Below, in pieces: positions 25,421 through 34,011 of a DNA stretch of 64,000 nucleotides. The stretch's first letter is position 1. Each line of letters opens with the position of its first letter. Under the pieces are notes generated by a model, which was not told where the DNA came from, ran no database searches, and saw nothing but the letters and a program-made list of their open reading frames with translations. The position numbers and the translations under genes are program-made. The stretch is taken from assembly GCF_000212415.1 (NCBI RefSeq), contig NC_015500.1, positions 1,674,001 through 1,738,000 of the forward strand, read 5' to 3'. The DNA comes from Treponema brennaborense DSM 12168 (GTDB lineage: Bacteria; Spirochaetota; Spirochaetia; Treponematales; Treponemataceae).

Positions 25421-26122
25421 TTATTCTTTTCTCGGGTCGATCAGTTTGACGGCACCCTGTTCTTCCGTCGTGCGTCCGTACGCACCGCGGGCTTTTTCCA
25501 TAGCGGTAGCCGGATCGTCGCCTTTCTTAATGAAATCCATCATTTTCCCGAAATGAATGAATTTATACCCGATGATCGCGCCTTCTTTATCGACGGCGAC
25601 CTTTTCAACGTATCCTTCGGCCATTTCAAGATATCGCGGGCCTTTTTTCAGCGTCGCGAACATCGTTCCGACCTGGGAACGCAGTCCCTTGCCGAGGTCT
25701 TCCAACGAAGCGCCCACGACCAATCCGCCTTCGGAAAACGCGGACTGACTGCGGCCGTATACGATCTGCAAAAACAGCTCGCGCATGGCGGTGTTGATAG
25801 CGTCGCACACCAAATCCGTATTCAATGCTTCAAGAATCGTTTTGCCGATCAGGATTTCGGAAGCCATAGCCGCCGAATGCGTCATACCGGAGCAACCGAT
25901 CGTTTCAACCAGCGCTTCCTGAATGATACCGTCTTTAATGTTCAAGGACAGTTTACACGCTCCCTGCTGAGGTGCGCACCAACCCACACCGTGCGTAAAA
26001 CCGGAAATATCTTTGATTTCCTTTGCCTGTACCCATTTTCCTTCTTCCGGAATGGGAGCAGGTCCGTGATAAGCGGCCTTAGCCAGCGGACACATATGTT
26101 CCACTTCTGCCGAATAAACCAT
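25421..26122 (-). CDS. NifU/IscU-like iron-sulfur cluster scaffold protein
   Basis: A protein of 233 residues, starting MVYSAEVEHMCPLAKAAYHG. Cysteines at 11, 49, 56, 77 and 106 include the GWCAPQQGAC and IGCSGMTHSAAM motifs, the latter resembling the G-C-x-[A/S] cluster site of IscU. It is longer than IscU (about 130 residues), with an extra C-terminal domain (about 140-233). It lies directly before the GGGtGRT gene, a pairing seen in other anaerobes. ATG 26122 follows AGGAG by 7-8 bases; 50 upstream codons are rejected. No IscS or SUF gene is nearby. Confidence 0.85.
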   Translation of the reverse strand: MVYSAEVEHMCPLAKAAYHGPAPIPEEGKWVQAKEIKDISGFTHGVGWCAPQQGACKLSLNIKDGIIQEALVETIGCSGMTHSAAMASEILIGKTILEALNTDLVCDAINTAMRELFLQIVYGRSQSAFSEGGLVVGASLEDLGKGLRSQVGTMFATLKKGPRYLEMAEGYVEKVAVDKEGAIIGYKFIHFGKMMDFIKKGDDPATAMEKARGAYGRTTEEQGAVKLIDPRKE

Positions 26123-26328
26123 AGGTTTTCTCCTATTAAAATCGCCGGGCGAAACCCGCGCTGCAACACGAACGCGGATTGCAGCGCAAAAAGCAACGCT
26201 TTTCGGCTGCACGCAGCGTACCGGACACCGGCACGCCTCGCCTCCTCGTACAAACTGAATTATGAACCCCACGACCGGGTTTGCCGGTAGTATACCGCAT
26301 TACGCATAAAGTTTCTAGCCGTTTTACG

Positions 26329-26344
26329 GTAAAATTTTACCGGA
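26329..26344. repeat. 16-base perfect palindrome at the glycosyltransferase stop
   Basis: CGGTAAAATTTTACCG is self-complementary and overlaps the TAA stop of the minus-strand glycosyltransferase gene. It may be part of a terminator or an operator upstream of the scaffold gene. Confidence 0.5.
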
Positions 26345-27491
26345 ACGGATCCGAGCCGGATTCTTCGGCAACGTACGCGGCGGCGGCGCTCATGCGTTCC
26401 GCGTACCGATCCGGCGACAGCGAGTCAAGCCGCCGCCGGACGTCTCCGTAATACGCGGCGTCTTCCGTAACCTGCGCGATTTTATCGCAAATCGCGGCGG
26501 GTGTCCGAATAAACCAGCCGACACGGTTACGGACCGCGTAACGGACGTTTCCCAACTCCTGCCCGTGAATATACGAACAGATGATGAGCGGCTTTTTAGC
26601 GGCAAGCAGCTCGAACAGGCTGGAAGCCCCGGCTTTAGTCACCGCGCAGTCGCACAGCCGCACCAGATCGGACATAAACGGTACGAATCCGTACACGCGC
26701 AGTTTCGCTTCAGGATGCGCGGCCGCCAACGATTCGAGCGCCCGTTTAAGCCGTCCGTTGCGCCCGCACACGACCGCCAACGCCGCCCGTCCGCCGCGGC
26801 GCTGCCATTCGCGAACCAAAGCGAGCGAAAGCGGCAGTCCGCCCCCGCCGCCGGATATCAGGACGACCGGTGCGTCGGGCCGGAAGCCGTACCGTTCTTT
26901 TAACCGGGCGCTGTCCGCACGCGCGTAAAACGACGGATCGACAAAAAAAGGAAATTCCGCAATGCGGTGCGCCGCTATCCGGAGCCTGTCCAGCGCCGCC
27001 GCGCGCACTTCCGGCGACGACACGATGTAGCGGACGGCGTTTTCGGGATAAAACCAAATCGGATGGGGAGAAAACGGGTCCGTCACGACGGCGGTTACCG
27101 GAATCACCCGCCCGCTCCGTTTTACCGCTTTGAGCGCGCACGGGGTCAATATGAAGTGAAAGGAAACGATGTCGGTTATGTCGAGTTCACGGATTTTTTC
27201 TTCGATATGTCGGATTGCACCGGGAAAAAACGTTTTGAAACCGAACGACTGGAGGGAATGCAGTTTGAACGCGTCGTACGTTACCGAATAGGCACCGGGA
27301 AGCAGATCGCAGGCGGTTTCATACCCTTTTTCCCAAATACCTTTTGAAATATATTGGCCGGGAGCAAAACCGTGCAGCAGCGTTACCCGTGCGTCGGGAT
27401 ACCGTGCGATAACGGCGTCTTTCAGCACTTTCGCGGGAGAAATGTGTCCGCCGCCGGTATTCAAGTACAAAAACAGAAAATTGCGTTTCAT
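26337..27491 (-). CDS. GT28/MGDG-synthase-like glycosyltransferase
   Basis: A protein of 384 residues. The N-terminus, FLYLNTGGGHISPAKVL, is the acceptor-side Gly-rich loop with the GGGH motif of monogalactosyl/monoglucosyl-diacylglycerol synthases. The C-terminal domain has LISGGGGGLPLS, 'VYGFVPFMSDLVRLCDCAVTK' (donor side) and AGASSLFELLAAKKPLI. Such enzymes transfer a sugar from a nucleotide sugar to diacylglycerol at the inner membrane. Treponemes are known for glycosyl-diacylglycerols, so this fits; galactose versus glucose is open. A TATACT box (27500-27505) ends 8 bases before the ATG. Confidence 0.8.
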   Translation of the reverse strand: MKRNFLFLYLNTGGGHISPAKVLKDAVIARYPDARVTLLHGFAPGQYISKGIWEKGYETACDLLPGAYSVTYDAFKLHSLQSFGFKTFFPGAIRHIEEKIRELDITDIVSFHFILTPCALKAVKRSGRVIPVTAVVTDPFSPHPIWFYPENAVRYIVSSPEVRAAALDRLRIAAHRIAEFPFFVDPSFYARADSARLKERYGFRPDAPVVLISGGGGGLPLSLALVREWQRRGGRAALAVVCGRNGRLKRALESLAAAHPEAKLRVYGFVPFMSDLVRLCDCAVTKAGASSLFELLAAKKPLIICSYIHGQELGNVRYAVRNRVGWFIRTPAAICDKIAQVTEDAAYYGDVRRRLDSLSPDRYAERMSAAAAYVAEESGSDPFR

Positions 27492-27617
27492 ATCCCGTCA
27501 GTATACCACACCGGCATACTAAAATGAAAGCCTGTACCCCGTTAACTGTTCCCCGTTTCGGAAAAGAACCGGCGCCGAACGTCCGGGAGCAAGTGGCAGC
27601 CCGGCACCGGAGAAACG

Positions 27618-28835
27618 TTACAGCGTTTTCAGTATCTGACCGATAAGACCGTCCGCCATGATAAGCGACCGGGGAACGTGGAACGGACCTTTGAACGTAC
27701 TGCCTTTCGTAGACGGCATCGTCGGTTTCCCGTCGCGGCGCAGATAGCCGTACCATTCGCCGTATTCGGGATCGCAGAAATACGTTTTGCAGTATTCCAT
27801 CGCTTTGTAAAACCAGTCCAGATACCGTTCGTTCCGCGTATCGCGGTACGCCATGAGACTGGCAATCAGCAGCTCGTTGTGCGGCCACCACAATTTCATA
27901 TCGTGTTCGTACGCTTCGGGCGGTTTTCCCAGACAGTCGGTAAAATACAGCAAACCGCCGTATTCAGCGTCCCATCCGGCGTCGAGCGCCCAATTGAAGA
28001 TATCTTCGGCGTTCCGGTGCAGTGCAGCGCCGTCGGTACCGCCAAGCATATTCGCGTATTCCATAAGAAACCAGCTGCATTCGATGTCGTGACCGGGGTT
28101 CACCACCCGGCCGGCGGTAACGTCTTTCCAGACTTCGCCGCCGGTACCGACCGTTTCGAGCGTACAGCGCAAGTCGGGTTTCATATGATACTGCACGATC
28201 AGGCGGGCGCATTCAGCCGAGTACGAATCGTATTCGGCCGCATTGTCCGGATCGACGCGGCGCAACACGCCGGTAATATTGAGAAAAATCATCGGATCCG
28301 CCAGCGACCGGCCGCTCCGCGTTTCGGGAATGACTTTCGGACCGAATCCGGCGGGATCCGTTATCAGGCCGTTGTTCAGCTGCCGGATCAAGTGATACGC
28401 GCGGCGTGCACGTTCAAGGTATTCGGCCTTGCCGGTAACGCCGTAATATTCGGCGTTCGCTATCGCGTAAAACCCTTCGCTGAAGCAATACCGCCGCTGA
28501 CGCAGCGGACGACCGTCCGCGGTAACTTGGAAATACATCCGGTTGCCCGCGGCTCGGTTGACACAATACGATTCCATAAAATCAAGACAGCTTTCGGCCG
28601 CGTCCAGCCATTCCCGGCGCACACCGTACGTACTGCACAGATAGGAAAACAGCCACGCGCACCGTCCCTGCATCCACACGCTTTTATCAGTCGAATACAC
28701 GGCTCCCGTGCGGTCGAGACAAGTGTACACGCCGCCGTGTTCGCGGTCCATCCCGTGCGTCAGCCAAAAGGCGACGCAAGAGTCGAGCTCGCTTTTTGCC
28801 CATTGCCGGGCTTGTTCTAAAGCTGCAGCATCCAT
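27618..28835 (-). CDS. N-acylglucosamine 2-epimerase family protein
   Basis: A protein of 405 residues with the (alpha/alpha)6-barrel pattern of the AGE family: 'LTHGMDREHGGVYTCLDR', 'FSYLCSTYG', 'NPGHDIECSWFLMEYAN' and 'LWWPHNELLIASLMAY', carrying the expected catalytic His residues. It should interconvert N-acetylmannosamine and N-acetylglucosamine after the lyase step. It is last in the sialic-acid operon, 21 bases after the lyase gene. GGGGAG precedes the ATG. A related mannose/cellobiose epimerase role is possible, but the neighbours favour ManNAc. Confidence 0.88.
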   Translation of the reverse strand: MDAAALEQARQWAKSELDSCVAFWLTHGMDREHGGVYTCLDRTGAVYSTDKSVWMQGRCAWLFSYLCSTYGVRREWLDAAESCLDFMESYCVNRAAGNRMYFQVTADGRPLRQRRYCFSEGFYAIANAEYYGVTGKAEYLERARRAYHLIRQLNNGLITDPAGFGPKVIPETRSGRSLADPMIFLNITGVLRRVDPDNAAEYDSYSAECARLIVQYHMKPDLRCTLETVGTGGEVWKDVTAGRVVNPGHDIECSWFLMEYANMLGGTDGAALHRNAEDIFNWALDAGWDAEYGGLLYFTDCLGKPPEAYEHDMKLWWPHNELLIASLMAYRDTRNERYLDWFYKAMEYCKTYFCDPEYGEWYGYLRRDGKPTMPSTKGSTFKGPFHVPRSLIMADGLIGQILKTL

Positions 28836-28856
28836 ACCGTAACTCCCCTGCCGCGC

Positions 28857-29780
28857 TCAGATGACGGCATATTTTGCAACCGCAGCGTCTATCATCGCGC
28901 GGCATTTTTCGACTTGCGCCGTATCCTGCGCTTCCAGCGGCGCGAGCGGTTTGCGGACACCGCCGCATTCGACGGATTCGCGCATACTCAGAATCTTTTT
29001 CATAACGGCGTACAAGTTACCGCGGCACGCACACATCGCGTAAATAATGCGGTCGGCCTCGTTCTGAATTTCGCGCGCGAGCGCGATGCGCCCCTCTCTG
29101 ACCAGGCGGTCGATAGTCAGATACAGTTCCGGCATGACGCCGTACGTTCCGCCGATACCGCCGTCCGCACCGATGGCGAGACCGCTCACCAGCTGTTCGT
29201 CGGGACCGTTGAACACGACGTATCCGGCGCCGGCGGTGTCTTTAAACAATTGGATATCCTGCACCGGCATGGATGAGTTTTTGACTCCGACTACCCGGGG
29301 ATTTTTCATCATTTCGCGCAGCAGCGGCAGCGTCAGCGACACGCCGGCCAACTGCGGAATATTGTAAATGATAAAATCGGTCCGCGGCGCAGCGGAAGAA
29401 ATATCGTTCCAGTACCGGGCGATCGCGTATTCGGGCAAATGGAAATAGATGGGCGGAATCGCGGCGATCGCGTCGACGCCGAGCTGTTCGGCGTGCGCGG
29501 CCAATTCCATACTGTCCGCGGTATTATTGCACGCAACGTGCGCGATGACCGTCAGCTTGCCTTTCGCGACGGCCATGACGTTTTCAAGAACGGTTTTGCG
29601 TTCCGCCACACTCTGATAAATGCATTCCCCGGAGGAACCGCACACGTACAAACCTTTTACGCCTTTATTCAGCAAATGCTGCGTGAGCGCCCTCGTCCGT
29701 TCAGGACTGATACTGCCGTCATCTTCATAACAGGCATAAAACGCGGGAATGATTCCCTTGTATTTTTCTATAAAACGCAT
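28857..29780 (-). CDS. nanA: N-acetylneuraminate lyase
   Basis: A DHDPS-superfamily lyase of 307 residues. The carboxylate-binding loop is GSSGE (48-52), the catalytic Tyr is in IIYNIP (Tyr139), and the Schiff-base lysine is in VVGVKNSS (Lys167). The NIPQLAGVSLT context fits sialic acid lyases rather than DapA. It splits N-acetylneuraminate into pyruvate and N-acetylmannosamine. ATG 29780 follows an AAAGGGG stretch; 74 upstream codons that overlap the permease are rejected. The neighbouring epimerase and ABC transporter agree with this role. Confidence 0.9.
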   Translation of the reverse strand: MRFIEKYKGIIPAFYACYEDDGSISPERTRALTQHLLNKGVKGLYVCGSSGECIYQSVAERKTVLENVMAVAKGKLTVIAHVACNNTADSMELAAHAEQLGVDAIAAIPPIYFHLPEYAIARYWNDISSAAPRTDFIIYNIPQLAGVSLTLPLLREMMKNPRVVGVKNSSMPVQDIQLFKDTAGAGYVVFNGPDEQLVSGLAIGADGGIGGTYGVMPELYLTIDRLVREGRIALAREIQNEADRIIYAMCACRGNLYAVMKKILSMRESVECGGVRKPLAPLEAQDTAQVEKCRAMIDAAVAKYAVI

Positions 29781-29785
29781 TTTGT

Positions 29786-30634
29786 TTACCCCTTTACGGC
29801 ACCCATCGTTATTCCCTGGGTAAAGGATTTTTGAAACAGCAGAAAAATCGCGATCATCGGCACCGAAGCGAGCGTCGCACCCGCCATCAGCAGACCGTAA
29901 TTTGAAGAAAATTCGTTCAGCTGCAACGTGGCAAGCCCGAGCGGCAGCGTCATGTTGTTGCGGCTGTTCAAGAAAATCAACTGTGAAAAATAATCGTTCC
30001 ACGACTGAATGAACGTGAAAATGGCGAGCGCCGCGATTCCCGGTTTTACCAGCGGAGCGACGATCCGCGTAAACGTTTTAAACTCGCCGTATCCGTCCAT
30101 TCGGGCAGCTTCAAGCAGTTCGGTCGGCAGCGTCTGAGTAAACTGCTTCATCAGGAAGATACCGAACGGCCAGCCGACGGCGGGCAGAATACACGCGATC
30201 AGCGTATCCGAAAATCCCCAGGACGCGACGAGCTGCACCAACGGGATCAGAATGACCTGCTTGGGCAGACACATAGCCGCGATAAACATCCAGAAGATCT
30301 GCTTGCAGCCGATAAAGTGCTTTTTCGCCAGCACGTATCCGGCAAGCGATGAAGAAACGCACACCAGCAGCATCGTACATATCGATATCACGAAACTGTT
30401 CGCCAGCCAGCGGGCGGCGGGCTGTTTGAACAGCAGCGTCCAGTTTTCAAACGTCGGCTGCAGCGGAAAGAATTCCGGCGGAACCTGAACGGCAACGTAC
30501 TGCAGTTTCAGCGATCCGGTTACAATCCAGTAAAACGGAAAAATGAAAAATACGGTCAAAAAGCCGAGCACGATATACACCAGTGCCGTAGTCAGTTTAT
30601 TTTGTCCGCTTCTCCGTACGGCAGAAACACTCAT
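29786..30634 (-). CDS. carbohydrate ABC transporter permease (MalG-like)
   Basis: A protein of 282 residues with six transmembrane segments and the cytoplasmic EAA loop (EAARMDGYGEFKTFTRIV), typical of the MalG branch. With the second permease and the solute-binding protein it forms an importer, by context for sialic acid or a related acylated sugar. No ATPase gene is present, so a shared ATPase elsewhere (MsiK-like) must energise it. AAAGGAG precedes the start. It is the second permease of the operon; the lyase starts 5 bases downstream. Confidence 0.93.
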   Translation of the reverse strand: MSVSAVRRSGQNKLTTALVYIVLGFLTVFFIFPFYWIVTGSLKLQYVAVQVPPEFFPLQPTFENWTLLFKQPAARWLANSFVISICTMLLVCVSSSLAGYVLAKKHFIGCKQIFWMFIAAMCLPKQVILIPLVQLVASWGFSDTLIACILPAVGWPFGIFLMKQFTQTLPTELLEAARMDGYGEFKTFTRIVAPLVKPGIAALAIFTFIQSWNDYFSQLIFLNSRNNMTLPLGLATLQLNEFSSNYGLLMAGATLASVPMIAIFLLFQKSFTQGITMGAVKG

Positions 30635-30689
30635 AGCAACTCCTTTAAAAAATCAGGCACGAACCCGGCGGAAACGCCGGCATCGGCGC

Positions 30690-31619
30690 CTAGTATTCAA
30701 CATCCTGACCGAAAAACTTATACTGTATCACGGAAATCAGCACGATACACACGCCGAGCACCACGCCCATTGCGGACGAATACCCGAACTGCCGCAAAAT
30801 GAACGAACGCTCGTACACCAAATACATAATCGTCGACGTCGCGTAATTCGGCCCGCCGGCGGTCAGCAGCTGAATCAGTGAAAAACACTGGAATGAATTT
30901 ATCGTTGAAATGATGATGATGTACAACGTGGTCGGCAGCAGCGACGGCCATTTGATTTTCGTAAAAACCTGCCACGAACTGGCTCCGTCTATTTCCGCCG
31001 CTTCAATGTAGCTTTCCGGAATGTTTCCCAGAGCGGCAACGTATAAAACGATCGGCTGTCCGATAGACGTAGTCAGAAGAACCGCGATAATCGCTCCCAG
31101 CGAATACCGGGCGTCGCCGAGCCATGAAATCGGCTCTGCAATCAGCCCCGCGGCTTCCAGCAGATAATTTAAAATTCCGTACAGCGGATGATAAATCCAT
31201 CCCCACACGACGGTAATACTGACTATGGAAGATACGGCCGGCAAATAAAATACGCCGCGGAAAAACGAACGTACGGACGCCGGTTTCTGATAAATCGCCG
31301 TGGAAATGAACAGCGACAATAAAATGATGAGCGGAACCGCTCCTACGACCAGCAGGAACGTATTCAGAAGCGATTTGAGAAATATTTCGTCTCCGAACAG
31401 TCTGATGTAATTTCCCAAACCGACGAATTCGAATTTACGCAGAGAATAATCATACAGGCTGACGTACACGCCGCGAATCATGGGGACCAGCACGAACGTT
31501 ACGAAAAAAAGCAGCGCCGGAAGCAAAAAAATATATGCAGTTTTCGTTTCGCGGATCAGATTCCGACGCGAATTGGCAACATACGGTTTTACCGTTTTCT
31601 GCATATCCAAGGTTTTCAT
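30690..31619 (-). CDS. carbohydrate ABC transporter permease (MalF-like)
   Basis: A protein of 309 residues with six predicted transmembrane helices and the EAA loop EAAEIDGASSWQVFTKIKWP. It is the MalF-type partner of the next permease. A 12-bp hairpin separates it from the upstream binding-protein gene (31680-31710), which would lower permease expression relative to the binding protein, as is usual for such operons. AGGAGG lies before the ATG. Confidence 0.93.
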   Translation of the reverse strand: MKTLDMQKTVKPYVANSRRNLIRETKTAYIFLLPALLFFVTFVLVPMIRGVYVSLYDYSLRKFEFVGLGNYIRLFGDEIFLKSLLNTFLLVVGAVPLIILLSLFISTAIYQKPASVRSFFRGVFYLPAVSSIVSITVVWGWIYHPLYGILNYLLEAAGLIAEPISWLGDARYSLGAIIAVLLTTSIGQPIVLYVAALGNIPESYIEAAEIDGASSWQVFTKIKWPSLLPTTLYIIIISTINSFQCFSLIQLLTAGGPNYATSTIMYLVYERSFILRQFGYSSAMGVVLGVCIVLISVIQYKFFGQDVEY

Positions 31620-31679
31620 TGTATCCTCCTACCGGGACGGCGGCTCCGCGAAAAGGCGGAAAACAAGCAGTCCTATAAA

Positions 31680-31710
31680 GAACCGGAACGGAAATAGCCC
31701 GTTCCGGTTC
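31680..31710 (-). terminator. hairpin between binding-protein and permease genes
   Basis: A perfect 12-bp stem, GAACCGGAACGG/CCGTTCCGGTTC (31680-31691 with 31699-31710), loop 7. On the minus strand it is followed by TTTATAGG. It is a likely partial terminator or 3' stabiliser of the binding-protein mRNA. Confidence 0.65.
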
Positions 31711-31731
31711 ACAAAATACGTATCGTTTCTG

Positions 31732-33045
31732 CTATTTCAGCGTTGCGTTCGCACGGGAAGCGAACGTGTTGAGCGCGTTTTTAACGTTGCCGCCGTTGAT
31801 CGTATCCTGCAGCATCGGGAACCAATACGTTCTCATTTCAGTAAAACCGTTGATCGTGTTGTAATACGGACCGAAGAATTTACTGGCACCGGCATTCCAT
31901 TCAAGTTCCGAATCGCCGTTCGTTGCGACATGAATGCGTGAACTGCACGCAAACGTACCGGTTGCATCGATCACTTTCGGCGACCATTCGGCATCCTGCG
32001 CCATGAAAGTAACGAACCGTTTCGCCGCTTCTATGCGGGCCGGATCACCGTTGTCGAACACGCACGGTCCGCCGATAAGGTATTCGAGTTTTGCTTTCGC
32101 GTCGCACGGATACGGCATGTAAATAACGTCGAACGGTTTTCCGTTGTAATTCAGTTTGGTCGCGTTCGTCTTGTGCAGACCGACTGAATACAAAATGGTG
32201 TGAGCGGCTTTACCGGCAACGAACATGTCGATCGCATCGGAAGACGCCAGAGCGGAACCGTTCATCAGCAGCTTCGATTTACAGGCGCGAACGACCCATT
32301 CCATATTTTTGACCGCACGGTCGTCGTTGAACACGTATTGGGTAAAATTGTCGTTAAGCAGATCGGCACCGTACAGGTTGACCATAAACGCGCGGGTACC
32401 CTGATCGCCGGCCTGCGATTTTGCAAAGAAAACACCCGGCGTGCTGCCTGCGGGCAGCTTGTCGCGGAGCGCGGTCAGCAGTTTTTCATATTCGGCAACG
32501 GTCCAGGAGCGGTCGCCTCTGGTATACGGCAGCAGATCGAGCAGTCCGAGTTCCTGCAGCATCGTTTTGTTGAACGCCATAACGAACGGAGCGGTATTCA
32601 CCGGATACATATATATTTTTCCGTCCGCACCGGTGGAACCGTTGATAAGTCCCGATTCGATCGTTGCTTTTACCGGATTCACGATATCATCGAGCGGTGC
32701 GAGTACGCCCAAATTTCCCCACGCGATGATACGGCCGGGTGCATCGTAGACGACGTCGGGAGCGGTATTCGAGGCAAGCGCCGTTTCGATTTTCGCAGGA
32801 CCGTCGTTAAAATTGATCATTTCAAGATTTACTTTGATGTCAGGGTTCTTCGCTTCAAAAGCCTTGATCAATTCCCGGTCAAAATTACCGGCAATACCCG
32901 TTGCATCGTTGAAATTCGGGAAATCCCAGAACGTAATTTCCGTAATTCCCGATTTTGAACCGCCTGCAGCCTTGTCCTTACCGCCCGCTGCAAACAGCGC
33001 CAGGCAGCATAACAGTACTGCAATTCCGGCACAAATTTTTTTCAT
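31732..33045 (-). CDS. extracellular sugar-binding protein of an ABC importer
   Basis: A protein of 437 residues, family 1 solute-binding protein. The signal sequence (MKKICAGIAVLLCCLALFAA) is followed by GGKDKAAGG. There is no standard lipobox Cys at the cleavage region: the two Cys sit inside the hydrophobic core, and FAAGG looks like a signal-peptidase I site. The mature start, ITEITFWDFPNFND, is typical. It probably binds sialic acid, inferred from the adjacent lyase and epimerase. It is first in the operon, with AAGGAGG upstream and a leader hairpin (33059-33080). Confidence 0.9.
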   Translation of the reverse strand: MKKICAGIAVLLCCLALFAAGGKDKAAGGSKSGITEITFWDFPNFNDATGIAGNFDRELIKAFEAKNPDIKVNLEMINFNDGPAKIETALASNTAPDVVYDAPGRIIAWGNLGVLAPLDDIVNPVKATIESGLINGSTGADGKIYMYPVNTAPFVMAFNKTMLQELGLLDLLPYTRGDRSWTVAEYEKLLTALRDKLPAGSTPGVFFAKSQAGDQGTRAFMVNLYGADLLNDNFTQYVFNDDRAVKNMEWVVRACKSKLLMNGSALASSDAIDMFVAGKAAHTILYSVGLHKTNATKLNYNGKPFDVIYMPYPCDAKAKLEYLIGGPCVFDNGDPARIEAAKRFVTFMAQDAEWSPKVIDATGTFACSSRIHVATNGDSELEWNAGASKFFGPYYNTINGFTEMRTYWFPMLQDTINGGNVKNALNTFASRANATLK

Positions 33046-33058
33046 AATATCCTCCTTG

Positions 33059-33080
33059 TTTTATCGAAAAACCGATAAAA
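33059..33080 (-). promoter_or_regulatory. leader hairpin just upstream of the binding-protein ribosome binding site
   Basis: A perfect 8-bp inverted repeat, TTTTATCG/CGATAAAA (33059-33066 with 33073-33080), sits within the transcribed leader a few bases from the AAGGAGG site. Confidence 0.45.
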
Positions 33081-33089
33081 CGACTATAC

Positions 33090-33122
33090 TTGTATACTAG
33101 TTTACAAATTCAAACTTGTCAA
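33090..33122 (-). promoter_or_regulatory. promoter and GntR-type operator of the sialic-acid operon
   Basis: On the minus strand TTGACA (plus 33117-33122), 17 bases, TAGTAT (plus 33094-33099). The -10 box lies inside an 18-base imperfect palindrome (33090-33107), TTGTATACTAGTTTACAA, made of two overlapping sites that fit T-N-G-T-N2-A-C-N-A, a GntR/FCD-like half-site arrangement. Binding would block RNA polymerase. Confidence 0.65.
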
Positions 33123-33237
33123 CAATTATTTTTATATTTCTTATTTGATTATTTTATATTATTTTAATAAAGTTATTTCACAGGACAAACTAAAACAGAG
33201 ATACCACTTTACCTAAAAAATAAAAAATACGAATAAC

Positions 33238-33278
33238 AAGTATACAACATTGACAAAAACTCCAAAAATACTGTAAAT
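33238..33278 (+). promoter_or_regulatory. promoter and operator-like site of the GntR gene
   Basis: AAGTATACAA (33238-33247), the inverse of the operon operator core TTGTATACT, lies 2 bases before TTGACA (33250-33255). A -10 box TGTAAA/GTAAAT at 33272-33278 (16-17 base spacer) puts the transcript start at about the ATG. Confidence 0.55.
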
Positions 33279-33285
33279 TTACCGT

Positions 33286-33942
33286 ATGACTAAACAAGAA
33301 CCATCACCGCACGAAGCGATCTACACCGACATACAGCAGCGTATCCGTTCCGGTACGTACGCACCCGGTGAAAAACTGTCGGAAACGCGGCTTGCGGAAG
33401 AGTTCAACTGTTCCCGCATGCCGGTACGAGAAGCGTTCAAACATCTTGAACAGGACGGACTGGTTTCCATACAGCCGAAATCGGGCACGTACGTCCGCAC
33501 GTATACGGCCGACGAAATCAGAAATGCAATCGAAATCAGAGCCTACCTTGAAGCGCTCGCGTTTTCCCTGCTTATCGAGCGCGACAGCGATATTTCGCCG
33601 ATACGGCAGTATCTCGACAATATGGAAACGTATATGCAGCAGGAGCCGTTCGACCTCGCTGCGTTCGGCGAAAATCACTACCTTTTTCACCGGGAATTGG
33701 TTATCCAGTCGGGGAATCCCCTGCTCGTCGAGTTATACGATAAACTGCACCTGAACGCAGTCCACAAAATGTTTTTCAGCCCGATGAACAAACGGGATAT
33801 GGCGATAACGCATTCGGAACACAAAAAAATCGTTACTTATATACAAGAACATAATCCGAAAGGAGAAAAATTCATCATTCTGCATTTATGGAACCGAAAA
33901 CGGAACATGCTGCTCCAATTTGCCGCCCGGCAGGAAATCTGA
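33286..33942 (+). CDS. GntR/FCD-family regulator of the sialic-acid operon
   Basis: A protein of 218 residues. The winged helix is at 10-75 ('KLSETRLAEEFNCSRMPVRE', 'GLVSIQPKSGTYVR'). An all-helical FCD ligand domain follows, with NHYLFHREL and later His residues (HSEHKKI, ILHLW) in metal-ligand positions. It is divergent from the ABC-nanA-epimerase operon, with matching TTGTATAC-type sites at both promoters, so it likely represses both and responds to sialic acid or a breakdown product. No Shine-Dalgarno precedes the ATG and the predicted transcript start falls on it: a candidate leaderless mRNA. Confidence 0.85.
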   Translation: MTKQEPSPHEAIYTDIQQRIRSGTYAPGEKLSETRLAEEFNCSRMPVREAFKHLEQDGLVSIQPKSGTYVRTYTADEIRNAIEIRAYLEALAFSLLIERDSDISPIRQYLDNMETYMQQEPFDLAAFGENHYLFHRELVIQSGNPLLVELYDKLHLNAVHKMFFSPMNKRDMAITHSEHKKIVTYIQEHNPKGEKFIILHLWNRKRNMLLQFAARQEI

Positions 33943-33971
33943 CCCAAACGGAAAAAACGGCCTGCAGCTGC

Positions 33972-34000
33972 TTGACACGTATATCGGTTTTTGATATGAT
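33972..34000 (+). promoter_or_regulatory. promoter of tRNA-Leu
   Basis: TTGACA (33972-33977), exactly 17 bases, TATGAT (33995-34000), 12 bases before the tRNA. It is the strongest promoter match in the window. Confidence 0.85.
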
Positions 34001-34011
34001 GGGCAACACAT

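Noticed and set aside
27678-28820. 380-codon open frame opposite the epimerase gene
   Set aside because: The opposite strand encodes a complete AGE-family epimerase with family motifs; the antisense frame has an atypical composition and no domain.
28857-30002. N-terminal extension of the NanA frame
   Set aside because: The extra 74 codons overlap the permease gene and lack family similarity; ATG 29780 aligns with the normal NanA start.
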